A stretch of 64,000 bases of DNA from Nyssa sinensis (taxonomy: Eukaryota; Streptophyta; Magnoliopsida; Cornales; Nyssaceae), in assembly GCA_008638375.1 (NCBI GenBank), contig VIRR01000548.1, forward strand, positions 62,001 to 126,000. The letters run 5' to 3'. This document shows positions 46,111 to 57,639 of this stretch, piece after piece. The notes under the pieces are model-generated. The model saw nothing but the letters and a program-made list of their open reading frames with translations. It ran no database searches and had not been told where the DNA came from. Within the stretch, counting starts at the first letter, position 1. The number at the start of each line of letters is the position of its first letter. The position numbers and the translations under genes were made by a program.

Positions 46111-47260
46111 CCTTTAAATGGAAAAACTTTGGTAATATTTAGTATGAATGGAAAGGAATTGCACCAAGATGAAATAGCTAAGGTTAATGAGAAAGGGTAA
46201 AGATGGACGCCTGCCATTATTTTGCATATATAGGAATGTGTAGGAAATATACCCAGGGTAAAGAGTGAGAGATTTTATTTGTTAATTTATTTATTAATTT
46301 ATCATTTGAGGAATTGGATCGTTAAATTTTTAGTTAATGGAGTATGGTGATCGTGTTGTTTGATATAAAGAATGGGTTGTGAATGACATGGTTAGGTCAA
46401 GCTTGTGGTGGGTAAAATTTCAAAATTTTGTTTAACATGTAAATTGGGAATGGAGATTTTAAATTGAAAATGGAATGATCTTGTGGAAGTCCAAAGACTT
46501 GTGAACAAAAATGGTACATTATTGTTAATGTTGGGTTATGATTTACTACCAATATTGACGGATACTTTTAGAATGTAAGATTAGTTGAGGTTAGTGTGTC
46601 TCGGGGATGGGGACACTTATAGATACGCATACTGAGCTGAGGTTAATTGTTGAGAATTATAATAGTGCATTTGATGTCTTTTGATCCTTATGGAGTATGA
46701 AAGTGCTAAGAATTTTGTTATAACTATCTCCTACTGCGACCCCGTGGTGGTTGGATTGATCTTTAAAAGGTGGAGTTTTCTATTATATTTCCTTGAGGAT
46801 AGAAGTCATTTGTTAATAAGACCGGTGCATGCTTATTTTATTTTTCCTAGTTGATGGATGATAGATTATAGTCATAACTTTACGTGATGAGTGGGCACTA
46901 ACAGTGAAGAATTAATTTGGGACATTCTGATGATACACTTGGGAATTACTATTGTAGGGAGAATGAATTCTCCATAAGGACGGTTAGACGATGTGTCTTG
47001 TGATGATTGTGAAATTATATGAGTTGAAAACTCAATTTGAGGATTTGTGACAAGATGACTAAATGATGAATCTGATGTGTAGGACAGTTCCTGATTTTGT
47101 TAATTAGAATGACAGAATTAAGTTAGACTTGAAACTAATATAATGAGTTCAGTATGATCGACGGGCTCCTTTAATAAATCGAGAACTCAACATGAGTGTT
47201 ATAAAATTCTTACAAGATCTTGATTGATAAAAGTGTTAGAGAGGTAACCAAAAAGTTGGC
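46111..47260. other. Unassigned sequence between two gypsy remnants
   Basis: No domain is readable in any frame. GAT/TTG-rich on the plus strand, with the style of an eroded retroelement interior. It may be the interior of the element whose pol end follows. Confidence 0.4.
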
Positions 47261-47261
47261 A

Positions 47262-47480
47262 TTACCGCTACAGTTATTTGGAGTTCGGAATGTCTTCTAC
47301 TTGTCAATGTTGGGGAAAGTACGAACCTAATCCCTCTCATGTACTAGATTGGGTAGATCTTCAGCTAGAGGACGACGCTTCTTATGACCAGAGACCCGTA
47401 GAGATATTGGACTCGAGGAGGCTACTTGGGAGCGTGAGGCCGAGGTCCGTGCTAGGTATCCTGAGTTGTTTAATCTTTGA
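47262..47480 (+). pseudogene. Gypsy pol end (chromodomain-like tail), plus strand
   Basis: In pieces: LGKYEPNPSHVLDWVDLQL, EDDASYDQRPVEILDSR, a deletion of the central chromodomain part, then EATWEREAEVRARYPELFNL and a stop at 47478-47480. The same tail is seen on the minus strand at 27137 in the other element. Confidence 0.85.
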
Positions 47481-47507
47481 TGTATTTTATTTTAAATTTC
47501 GGGGCAA

Positions 47508-47529
47508 AATTTCTTTAAGGAGGGAAGGA
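47508..47529 (+). promoter_or_regulatory. Gypsy polypurine tract
   Basis: AAGGAGGGAAGGA immediately before the LTR start TGTAATGACATG. Confidence 0.8.
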
Positions 47530-47581
47530 TGTAATGACATGAAATTTTTTTTTTTTTATAAACCAATTATTATTATTATTA

Positions 47582-47615
<34 letters not shown>

Positions 47616-48056
47616 GTTATTATTATTATCATTGTTATTATATGTATGCATGTATGTGTGATGTAGTGTATTGTATGTATGTGTAGTGAATCATGGGTGT
47701 AAATATATATGTGTGCCGTGACTGTGTGCTGTGTGTGTGCTCGGTTGACTGTGAGAGTGAGGGAGGGTGTGTGTGGTTAATATATATATATATATAGGTA
47801 TATATAAATATATGTGTAAATACAAGTCAACTTTGCATTTAATGCAAAGTTGCTTGTGATGGAAGAAGGTGGCTGGGGCAGTAGAAAGATCAGAAAGGAG
47901 GGGCTGCAGGTTGAGTGTGTAAGAGGGTCTTCAGAAAGTGTACATGCCTGATAGGTAGAGAGAGAAAGAAGAGAGAGAGGGAGGTCAGTTTTGTGTATAT
48001 TGCATATATACACGGGTGTGTTGAGTTAAAAGGAAAAACCAGAAAGAAGGAGAGAC

Positions 48057-48090
<34 letters not shown>

Positions 48091-49671
48091 TCTGGAAAGG
48101 AGAAAAAGGATCAGCCCATAGAAATGCCAAAATAACCAAAATACCCCTGAGTCAAATGTGAGTCAAACGGACTCCGATTGAACTAGGTAAATAGTGAATT
48201 TTTATTATTTCAAACCTTCTAGACTCAACGATAAAGTCTGATTTATGAAACTAGGTCCCAAAAAATAGAGACGTGTAAAATGACCGTTTTGTCCTTTTCG
48301 ATATAGAAGTCCAAATTGAAAACCATGAAAACCTAAACTGATTTTCTTCGACATCCCGGACTAAATGGTAGAATCTAAATTAGTGAAAGAGATACTTAGA
48401 GTAATGAGGTGTACAATTTGATAAATGACATTAGAATTGAGACATGTTAATTGATGTATAGGCAAGTCAAAGGGAAAGGAGAAAATTACGGAGTGCTAAA
48501 GTAGATCATATGGATTAAAGGTAAGTAAACCCTATCTCTTACATGTGGTCTTCCAAGACACATTCCTTCTATTACTGCCAAATTTTGTGCTCTTTTACGA
48601 ACCAACTGTTATTATTCCACAATTAATATTGTTCTATCTTGTGGATGTTATTGACTATGATATCATGATTGTTGTGTTGTACTATGTCTTGAAAAGCCTC
48701 TTGTTATACGTCCATTGCATGCTATTCTATGTCTATACACTTCTTATGGAATCACAAAAGAATCATGATTTAACTGAATGCTGGATTTGTACTCAGTCAC
48801 AATATCCATCTGATACTATCTAAGTTGACCAGACTTATGAGTTGAGCCCGTGAACGGACACATGGCAATGATGCCATTTTTACGCATTGAGTTATAAGGG
48901 CATTTTTATATGCATTGAGGTTAAGAGGGGTATGCCGAGCCCCAAAAGACCGAGGATCTGTCAAACCCTGAACAGAGTAAATGCATCACTTATGATTGAC
49001 TGTTGTTATGTTTACATTTATTGGATTCATAGGATGTTGTCATTTCCCTATGAATAATCCCATGTTGGCAATTCCCTTATTTATTGGAGTTGATTGTGAC
49101 CGGTTTATTATGGTAGTATATTTTTATGTTGATTGTTATTATTGATCTTTCCCATATTCATGCTATATCATTACTTATACTTGTTTATTGGGACTTACTG
49201 TGCATTGGCCATTGTGATATTTTACCGTTAACTGCAACTATTGTCATGATTGGCTATCATGTTCACCCTCTAAGTTCATATTTTTTTATGTTAACCCTAA
49301 CCCATGTCGAAGATGGGCTTTTACTTACTGAGCTTTGTTAGCTCACACCGCTTATTTTTTTTAGGTGAGAATGATACAGAACCACAGTAAGAGGTCAGAA
49401 GCTTAAGGAGACAGTTGAAGAGCATCATAAAAGTGATCGAATAAAGTCTCTCCTATGTACTCACCATCTAAGAGTCGTTTTATGTTTAGTTTATATCGGT
49501 TTATATTTTCAGTTGTTAAACAATATTTTGTTATAAGACTTCTGCTAATTTACTGTTAAGTTTACATTTTATAATGTTGTCATGAATACAAAGAATGAAA
49601 AAAAGTAGGAATGGCCATTGGGCCAGCCCCGCGACACAAGATCCACATAGGGTGGGTTTCGGGTCATGACA
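47530..49671 (+). repeat. 3' LTR of the second gypsy remnant
   Basis: 2142 bp, TGTAATGACATGAAA to TTTCGGGTCATGACA. It starts with a TTA/TTG trinucleotide run (about 47566-47640), then TG-rich and TA-rich parts, a GA tract (48055-48085), and a GAGTCAAACGGACTCCG region shared with the other family LTRs. Related to, but clearly distinct from, the 3.2-kb family. Confidence 0.8.
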
Positions 49672-50272
49672 CTTGTTGCCACTAATCACAAACCGAAAGT
49701 CTCACTCACTCACCCATTCACTGTTGTTCAGTCACAAACCAAAGGTCTTACTCACTCACTGTTGCACCACCGAAATCTTCTCATCATTGTGCAAAATCCT
49801 CCTGCCATGTAGTTATTACTCTCACCATCATACACTCGCAACAACCTATCTCGACCTTGTACCTCCGCCACATCTGCCAATCAACGGTGCAACGTCTCTA
49901 TTCATCATCACAAAATCAACCATCCGGCTCAGTCGTGACTATGTCACTACTCCTCACCGTCACTGTCAACATTCGATCAACCATCCAGCTCAGTCGTGAC
50001 CATGTCACTGCTCATCGGCTATGCACACCATCATTTACGCTTCCATGCGCCACCTTCAGTTCCAGCTCCACGCTTCCATGCGCCGCCTTCAGTTCCAGCT
50101 CGGTTCTTCTATGCGTCGTTATGAACTCTATTGAGATTCCACCTCCACAACTATGTCAACTTGGGTAACATCTACATTTTAACCACAATGCCAACAAGTC
50201 ACCTGTAAACTTTCAGAGATTTTTGTTTGCAAACTCAAGTGGGTCTACCTCCCACCACGAGTTTGAGGGGGG
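49672..50272 (+). mobile_element. 3' internal end of a coding-poor copia-type element
   Basis: Runs into a polypurine tract (GAGTTTGAGGGGGG) and the LTR at 50273. There is a tandem-like CACGCTTCCATGCGCC / CTTCAGTTCCAGCTC repetition at 50037-50105. Open frames are Ser/His-rich and unlike any pol. Left edge is lost against the gypsy LTR. Confidence 0.6.
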
Positions 50273-50510
50273 TGTTAGAAGTATATTAGGGTTACATATA
50301 TAGTATTGTGTAATTATAAAAGGATTAGGACTTCATAGTTTATTTTCTTTATTTACACTTTCCATGTACAACCTCATCACTCTCCTATATAAGGAGCTCT
50401 CTTGTTTAGTTTCACAAGAATTCAGTGTAATATAATGTAGTCCTTTGGTTTTTCTCTTCTCTCTCTTCTCTCTTTCTTGTCTCTTTTATGTTATTACACC
50501 AAATCTAACA
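50273..50510 (+). repeat. copia-type LTR, 238 bp
   Basis: Starts TGTTAGAAG and ends AATCTAACA, with perfect 7-bp inverted ends, a TATA box (CCTATATAAGGAG near 50391) and a CT-rich 3' part. Its 5' partner is not in the window. Confidence 0.8.
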
Positions 50511-50876
50511 AATTATTTACTTGGGATTCATATATTGTCTAAGATCCTTTGAAAGCACTTTTACTCCACTTTTCAAGCTAATTATTTTTCAAACAACATT
50601 AATTTTTATGTATAAAAAACGTAGAAGGAAAGTAATATTAAAAATTCTTGTATGATGTGTCTTCCAATGGAGATTTGAACCAAAAAATCTAAAATGAAAA
50701 AGAAAGAATTATATAAATATATATATATATATATATTCATGTTTATATATATTATTTTCTTCTTGTTCAGATGCCAAATATTTAAATTTAAGCCTTTAAC
50801 CATGCCTTTTTTGTTCTTACTAAATCAACAATAGAAGAGACAACATAAATTTAATAAATAAAATTAAGGAAAAAAT
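50511..50876. other. AT-rich spacer
   Basis: Nothing recognised apart from a TA run at about 50716-50736. Confidence 0.4.
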
Positions 50877-52620
50877 TATCAAAATTTAGTGTTGGAATCC
50901 TAGATCACTGTAAGTGTGAAATGATAGTACATCAAGAGGGTGTAACTAAATTACATCAACTATAATTATTAGGATGTAAAATCTGAGCTCAAAATTTTTT
51001 CTTTTTTTGATTCAATTTTAGACCTCCAACTCTTCAATAACCTCAAACAAATATAAATGTTGTAACTTAATTATTTAATCATCTAATATTTTTTTTCACT
51101 ATCTATCCCCAAATTTAACTAATTAGAAAATTTGTAAAACAAACTCATTGGGGGCAAGGTTAAAAAAAATTATTGAGTGGGGGCAAATTAAAAATTTTTG
51201 AAAACCTCTAAAATATTAAATTAACCACAACATTTTTCAAAAATTTCAATAATTTTAGCCAATTAGTAATTATGATTGACAAACATGTTAGATTGATCAT
51301 AGATCAATGATGAGCCATGATATTAAGCAAACTCATAAACAAATATAAATGCATGAAAAAATATTTCATGCAAACTATGAAGATGCAGGACCATATAATG
51401 AGTGCAGAAAACCAGCTCCTTTATCTTTGTTTTTTTTTTATTGGTGTTTTTGAGTAACACCAAAATCATAAATATGCATTACTGTGTATGTGTGTGTAAC
51501 TGTGTGCATTTCTTTATTAATTAATCCTAGTTAGAAGAGTTTAATAACAAAATAAAAAAAAAATACTAGCAAGAAAAAGCGAAAAAAATAATAAGAATAG
51601 TACTGACTGTGAGATTGCAAGAGCCTGACTTGAGAGCAAAAGATTATGTATAATCTTTGGAAGGATGAGAGAATTCAAAGAAGAAGATAAAGAGAATCCA
51701 CTACTGATTCAAGATTTTCTCCTTTGTGAGGTAGGAATAAAGTTATTAAGTATAGAAAAAAATTCTCAGTGGATAGTGACGGATTGGGAGAAAAAGTGGG
51801 GTCATGTCCCCTCTCAAAATTTTGATATTCTATATTTTATCATTAATTTTGTTAGAATATTTTAACAAAATTAGACTTAATTTTTCTTTTTTTTTATATA
51901 TATATATTCACACGAACTCTTCTAAATTTTAATATTTTCAATTTAACTCTTTGAGTAAAATTTCTGAATCCGTCACTACGAGTGGAGAACTTTGAAATTG
52001 ATATAAAATAAAGGAAATGTTTTGTATACCCGTTTAGTTTATTGGTTGATGTATTAATAGTATTTTTGTAATTAATGAATGTATTTGATTTTTTTATTTA
52101 AATTTTAACGAAAAATTATGATGAATGATGTTATCCGGTAAACTAATTTAGTATATCTTGCATTACTCATAAAAGGGAAAAAACAAATAAGACTAATAAA
52201 TACAATGCGATAAAATAAAAATAAATTATTTATCTAAAATTTATTTTTAAATAAAATAAAAAAAATCTTTTAAAAAAATTGGTCAAAATTAAAAAAGTAA
52301 AAATAAATAAATAAATAAAAATAAATAAATAAATAAAAGAAACAGTTTTGTCATTTTAAATAAAAAAAATTAATTAAAAAAAAGTATCTATATATTATTA
52401 AATAAAATAAGAAATGTTAATATAATTTCATAAAGTTATTATAATTTAACAAAAGGATAAAAAAAAAAAAAGGAAAAAAGCAAAAGAAGTAGAAAGATCA
52501 TAAAATAGTGCAAATGTTGTTATTTGTCTCCAGCAGCCAAAGAAGACTTTATGCATCAAATCATCTGGGCATGTCCACGTCGGTGGCGCTGCGTGTGTCA
52601 CATCAAGCGACATAAACTGA
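50877..52620 (+). repeat. Segmental-duplication copy B (modules L, K, L, M), copia-free
   Basis: Order is L-like (50877-50960), K (51262-51540), L (51590-51800), AT-rich DNA and M (52480-52620). The copia target site is intact here at 51538-51555 (AGTTTAATAACAAAAT). A block at 51020-51100 is an inverted relative of 59010-59100. Confidence 0.8.
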
Positions 52621-52869
52621 AAGAAAGCTCAATGTTAATCCTTTGGTAGAATGATAAAAGCACGCATCACCCAGCCCAGCACCCACTAACTCTGGGAGGT
52701 CTTTATAACAAAAGACACAGCAAGTCATTGTTGGCTTGTAAAGCACTCTCATCCATTTCACCCTACCCCACCCACAGAAGAAAAGTCATGTTTGGCTGTA
52801 AGCCCTCCAAAATCAAGCTTAAGGCCTTGAACAACCAATTCCCTCTTACCAAAAAAATTCCCTCGCACC

Positions 52870-52872
<3 letters not shown>
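52500..52872 (+). repeat. Inverted-repeat arm 1
   Basis: Matches the reverse strand of 57640-58045 through AAGCACGCATCACCC, GCACCCACT..CTGGGAGGT, TTATAACAAAAGA, AAGTCATGTTTGGCTGTAAG, CTCCAAAATCAAGCTT and ATTCCCTCTTACCAAAAAA. The CACGCATCAC block is also the part adjoining module M. Confidence 0.85.

Positions 52873-52938
<66 letters not shown>
52871..52938 (+). repeat. A-run followed by a 54-bp TA microsatellite
   Basis: 14 A then a pure TA run, the longest dinucleotide run in the window. The Ile-Tyr frames on both strands are by-products. Confidence 0.95.
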
Positions 52939-52940
<2 letters not shown>

Positions 52941-52959
52941 TATCAAGCTTGAACTGGAC

Positions 52960-53090
52960 TTTGTCTCGTACTTGTTGCCGAACAAAAAGAAAAAATGAGA
53001 GAGAGATATTAAGACAAGAAATTTGGATGACCTCCTTGTATTTTCATTTCATGCGACACAAACATAGGTAACGCAATACTCTAAGTTATT
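52960..53090 (+). repeat. Direct repeat, copy 1
   Basis: ACTTGTTGCCGAACAAAAAG ... TTCATTTCATGCGACACAAA recurs at 54730-54845 with only a few differences. Confidence 0.8.
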
Positions 53091-53995
53091 TAATTAATGT
53101 AACATCAATGTTATATTATTAATGATAGAAATTTAAAATATAATTTTTAAAAGTATAAAATTGTAAGAGCCAAATTTTCAATTCTTTAGATGTTATGGGC
53201 AACTAATCACTCTCGTATTAAAAAAATATTCAATGATCCTAACACAATGATTCTAACAATTATAGTACACAGGGATGGAGTCAGGAAATTTTATTAGGAG
53301 GAGCAAATTTTGTTCAAAAAATATTTAGCTATAAAATTAAAAATTAAATAATTATAAAAAAATTTAATAAGTTCATGATGGGAGCAAACATGAGACTTTA
53401 GAGAAAAAAAAGTATAATAACTTAATATTAATTAATAATATTTTTAATAAAAAGCTAAAATTATTGATATAAAGTAGTTTATAAATTATATAAAAAGTCT
53501 AAGGAAAGAGGCTTTTAAAAACTTTAAAATATACCAAAAAAAAATATTCTAAAAAATGATAAAGTCTCATTGATGTGATCGAATTAAAATTAGAGTAAGG
53601 GTAAAGTGTGAAAATTTGGAAAAAAAATGATTTAAAGGGATATAATTGAAAAAAAATTTAAATGTATAAAAAAAATTATAATTGAAAAATGAGAAGTGCT
53701 AAATACAATCGCGGTGATCGAATTACCGCAATCTCATTGATGTATAGTGTTCACACATTTAACGCGTGTAACTCATGCACCAATAATATTGTATGATCCA
53801 CAAGTGTCCTTATCTTTTCTTAAAATTATTATATTATTAGATCTATGTGTATTTTTAATTCGAGCGGGAGGACGAGAGGTTGTTTCTATTTTGAATTCAC
53901 ATAAATTTTGATGACATGGCATTTTGAAATTTTTTTGTAAATAATAATAAAACCCAATTTAAGATTAAAAATCCCAAAATCAATAACACCTTCTT
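53091..53995. other. AT-rich spacer with a module-C-like piece
   Basis: 53585-53800 resembles the start of the tandem units at 59205 and 60900 (ATTAAAATTAGAGTAAGG, then GTGTTCACACATTTAACG, GATCCACAAGTG). Otherwise nothing is seen. Confidence 0.5.
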
Positions 53996-54205
53996 ATGAC
54001 TCTCTCATATTCAGCAAATCAGAACAGTCGTTTCAGTGAGAGACTGAAACTCGAAGATAGTTTTGGAGCTTACACGCCGCTTGATCAGTGGTTGGAGATG
54101 GAGAAGACATCACCTCCCAACACAAAAATGAAGAGCTACGGTCTCTTGAATTTGGTTTCAGTGGAGATCGAGATTGACACGATGACAAAGACTTTGAGAT
54201 CGTGA
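53996..54205 (+). pseudogene. Unidentified exon-like fragment, copy 1
   Basis: The frame shares TPLDQWLEMEK, SPPNT, KSYxLLNL and IEIDxMxKxLRS with 56327-56541 (69 and 70 codons). Substitutions between the copies are spread and often conservative, as for a fragment once coding. Copy 1 stops at LRS; copy 2 goes three residues further. I do not recognise the protein; its small size and a splice-acceptor-like AG before the shared start of copy 2 suggest a last exon. Confidence 0.4.
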
Positions 54206-54299
54206 ATTGTTTAAGATACAGTTTAAATGATAGAGCCTAGAATTATTCATACTAATACACTCTCTATACTTATCTATTTTGACACTAATCTCTCTCTCT

Positions 54300-54720
54300 A
54301 GAAACCGAGTGGCTTTGAAATTTGTAAAAAACCAAATTTCTTTTGCAAGGGATTCCGAAACAATAGCCATAAGGGCTGCTGTATCTCTGATTCTCTATAT
54401 ATAAATCCAACAGCTTTGAAATTTGTAAAAATCTAATTTCTTTTGCAATGGATTCCAAAACAGTAGCTATAAGAGCTGTTGCATCATCCAACTTTGCTAA
54501 ATCGCCTCTCTCTAAACCTAGTCTCTATCATTTATGCAATGGTCAAGAATGAATTTGGTACTTTTAGTTCAAATTTGGGAAACTTGGTTGGAGAAATCTC
54601 TAGCTTTTGGCTTTTGCTCTATTTTTGGCTTTTGTCTTTTGATAGTTATGATTACATAGATTGTGTTTAGAGTGTGTGTGGATGATTTTGAAACAATGGA
54701 TGACATTGTTATAATCAATC
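54300..54720 (+). repeat. Downstream half of duplicated block 1, with an internal tandem repeat
   Basis: Two tandem pieces of about 110 bp, each with GCTTTGAAATTTGTAAAAA, TCTTTTGCAA.GGATTCC and AGAGCTG/GGGCTGCTG. Then come GGTCAAGAATGAATTTGG and a TTTTGGCTTTTGCTC stretch. The whole block recurs at 56585-57005. ATGGATTCCAAAACAGTAGC opens a 33-codon frame here ending TGA; too short and unlike anything known to call. Confidence 0.75.
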
Positions 54721-54729
54721 TAGATTTCT

Positions 54730-54845
54730 CGTCCTTGTTGCCGAACAAAAAGAAAAAAATGAGAGAGATATTAAGACAAAAGAAATTTGGATGACCCTTG
54801 TATTTTCATTTCATGCGACACAAACATATGCAAGGCAATACTTTA
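54730..54845 (+). repeat. Direct repeat, copy 2
   Basis: Second copy of 52960-53090 (TTGTTGCCGAACAAAAAG ... ATGCGACACAAACATA). Confidence 0.8.
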
Positions 54846-54847
54846 GA

Positions 54848-55130
54848 AGGTAAATTACACCTACTTCTCCTAATATTTTTGACAATTACGTAAACATTTC
54901 TTATAATTTTTGAAATAACAGTCTTTCTTCTGATTTCAATGTTTATAACAAACTCTTCCCTATCATCAATAACCGTTAATTGACCTAACGTCATTTGCTG
55001 ATATAAGCAATTTTTTTTTATCGAAAAACCAATTTTACTCCTTAGAAGTCATGGTTAAATGAAAAAATTACTCTCATTTAATAATAATTTTTTTAATTAA
55101 AAAAAGACAATTTTTCTTCCATCTCCTCTC
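54848..55130 (+). mobile_element. Single TIR end related to the Pack-MULE-type element
   Basis: GGTAAATTACACCTAC, then GAAATAACAGTCTTTC, AACCGTTAATTGACC, CCAATTTTACTCCTTA and TCATGGTTAAATGA follow, in order, the right TIR of the 20268-22582 element for about 270 bp. It then passes into a CT run and a GC-richer 55180-55262 stretch. I see no opposite end, so it is a truncated element. Confidence 0.6.
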
Positions 55131-56326
55131 TCTCTCTCTCTACAACCCAAATTCCTCTGATTGATTCCTCCGCCATTCAAACACCACAAAACTACCACCA
55201 GGTCCGACCGGCCTCCCTGTACTCGGCTCACTCCTCCAACTCGGACCCCGACCCCACGAGTCACTTGCTGAGTTAGCTAAACTAAATGAAAATATAAAAT
55301 AATTAATAATTATTTGTCATAGTACAAATTAAAGGCTGATTGATTGCAAGTTGGGGACAGAGGAGGGCCCTTTAAGATAAAATACAAAGACGTGTTTGTG
55401 TTTACTTCCATGATAGCTCCATTTACCCTATGTGAGATTTTTTATTTTTCAGTCCAATACAATAGCCAAAATGGTTTAGCGGTGGTGTGCGGCTGAAATT
55501 GAATTGAAGTTACGGGCGGCGGGCATCCCCCACTTGACAAATTGATTATATGTCAGTAATTTTAATTAAAGCTTTTAAAAAATTAAGACTTAACTCTCAG
55601 TATTTGATATCTAGGTGTTTGTTCTGATAATATGAATCTCATGTGTATGTACAAACGAGCATTCTGGTAGTATCTACAATTTATTGTTTTAATCAATAAC
55701 AAAAGTTTGTCTTCTGAACCATGTTGATCAATGACCAAGCTGTAATACAGTTAATCAAGATTTGCGTAATATAGCGCCTAGCAATAGTACTATACGCGGT
55801 GTAGAAAATGGTGGGTGAGAAGTTGAGGTCAGAGGAGGGCCCTTTGAGATAAAATACAAAGGCGTGTTTGTGTTTGCTTCCATGATAGCTCCAAAGGAGA
55901 TGAGAGAATAATCCATCTTTTATGTTTGAATAATTAATGAAAGGAAAGAAGAGGAAAGACTAATATAATCATTTCATCTTATTTGAGAATGATAAAGGAG
56001 AGAAAGGAAATGAAAAGATTTTATATTATTTTATTATTATACCTTTTGGATGTCTTAGGATAGATGTGTCATTTTTATTTTGACTTTTATAATTTTAAGG
56101 ATAATATTAGTATTATTAAAAATTCATTAAATCTTTGTTTCCTTTGTTTTCATTTCCTTCCACTTTTGAAAGGATAACAAAATTGCTTAAATGAGGGTTA
56201 AGCTCTCCCTCCCTCTCCCTTCTTTTCCCTCTCTTTTCTTCCTAATTTTTAAAATAAATATGATATAAGTTCTCCTTCCTTCTCCTTTTCTTTTTTTTTC
56301 TTTCCGATTCCTTCCATCCAAATATA
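55131..56326. other. Spacer with a 74-bp direct repeat pair
   Basis: GACAGAGGAGGGCCCTTTAA to CATGATAGCTCCA at 55352-55425 recurs at 55823-55895 with few changes, 471 bp apart. 55190-55262 is GC-richer and might be a captured piece next to the TIR end. No open frame of interest. Confidence 0.5.
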
Positions 56327-56541
56327 GTGTCATATACGGCAAACCAGAGCAGCCACTTCAGCGAGAGACCGAAACTCGAAAATAGCTTTGGAACTTACAC
56401 GCCACTTGATCAATGGTTGGAGATGGAGAAGATGTCACCTCCCAACACAGAAACGAAGAGCTACAGTCTCTTGAATTTGATTTTAGTGAAGATTGAGATC
56501 GACATGATGATGAAGAATTTGAGATCGTTTATTGTTTAAGA
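56327..56541 (+). pseudogene. Unidentified exon-like fragment, copy 2
   Basis: Partner of 53996-54205. The sequence ...CCAAATATAG precedes the shared TCATAT(A/T)C(G/A)GCAAA start, a good intron acceptor. It reads SYTANQSSHFSERPKLENSF, then TYTPLDQWLEMEK, to a TAA at about 56539. No product assigned. Confidence 0.4.
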
Positions 56542-56584
56542 TACAGTCTAAATGATAGAGCCTAGGGTAATTCATACTAACATC

Positions 56585-57005
56585 TGATACACTATTATTA
56601 TCTGTTTTCACACAAATTTGTAAAAAACCAATTTCTTTTGCAATGGATTCCGAAACAATAGCCATGAGGGCTGCTGTATCTGTGATTCTCTATATATAAA
56701 TCCAATAGCTTTGAAATTTGTAAAACTCTAATTTCTTTTGCAATGGATTCCAAAACAGTAGCTATAAGAGCTGTTGTATCATCCAACTTTGCTAAATCAC
56801 CTTTCTCTAACCCTAGTCTCCATCATTTAAGCAATGGTCAAGAATGAATTTGGTACTTTTAGTTCAAATTTGGGAAACTTAGTTGGAGAAATCTCTAGCT
56901 TTTGGCTTTTGCTCTATTTTTGGCTATTGTCTTTTGATAGTTATGATTACATAGATTGTGTTTAGAGTGTGTGTGTGGATGATTTTGAAACAATGGATGA
57001 CATTG
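56585..57005 (+). repeat. Downstream half of duplicated block 2
   Basis: Recurs from 54300-54720 with the same internal tandem repeat and ending (GATGATTTTGAAACAATGG). The direct duplication 54000-54720 / 56330-57005 is therefore about 700 bp with a 2.3-kb offset. Confidence 0.75.
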
Positions 57006-57294
57006 TTACAGTTAAGAGGTAGTGGTTGCTGATTGCGCTAGTGATTTTTAATTTGTGAGTGGATGACCAAAATGACGAGGTAGGAAACAAAATACACTGG
57101 TTAATAACTAATGAATTTATATATTATGAGTATTTAAATTTTAAATATTTTCTAGATAGCTAAGACATTTTTTACGTGATTAACCTAGCTGATTTCAAAA
57201 AGAAATATTAAAAAAATATTTTAATTATAAAATAATTAAAAAATTTATTGACTTAATATGTTTAAATGTAGATGTTATAATAATTTTTATATTT

Positions 57295-57510
57295 TTCATA
57301 AATATTCGTGACAGAACAATGTTGCGACTGCTGACACCATAAAAAAATTACTCCATTGAATGTTGCGACCGCTGGACCATAGAAACATTACTCCATAGAT
57401 ACGACAGGCGGGTCAAAACCTGCCCAAAGTCCTCCATGCTGCCCGACCATTACAGCATTACCTCCATAGCTGTATCCCACCTTTCCCTCAATTAACATAA
57501 CGATTTAGAA
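57295..57510 (+). repeat. Array modules D, E, F copy
   Basis: AACAATGTTGCGACTGCTG, ACGACAGGCGGGTCAAAACC, CTGCCCGACCATTACAGC, AGCTGTATCCCACC, as at 18400-18560. Confidence 0.7.
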
Positions 57511-57639
57511 AAATAATTAAAAACAAAAAAATTCATATTAAAACAAAAACAAAAAAATAGAGTCCACCTTCTTATCCTCTTATAATTAATAAAAATAAGA
57601 AATTAATAATTTATTAATAATTAGTTGTGTTTCTTGGTA

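Noticed and set aside
47566..47640. Poly-Leu/Ile membrane-like segment at the end of a 127-codon frame
   Set aside because: A TTA trinucleotide run at the start of an LTR, after the pol stop codon of the true frame.
52728..52985. Frames with (IY)n on both strands
   Set aside because: The TA microsatellite at 52884-52938 produces them.
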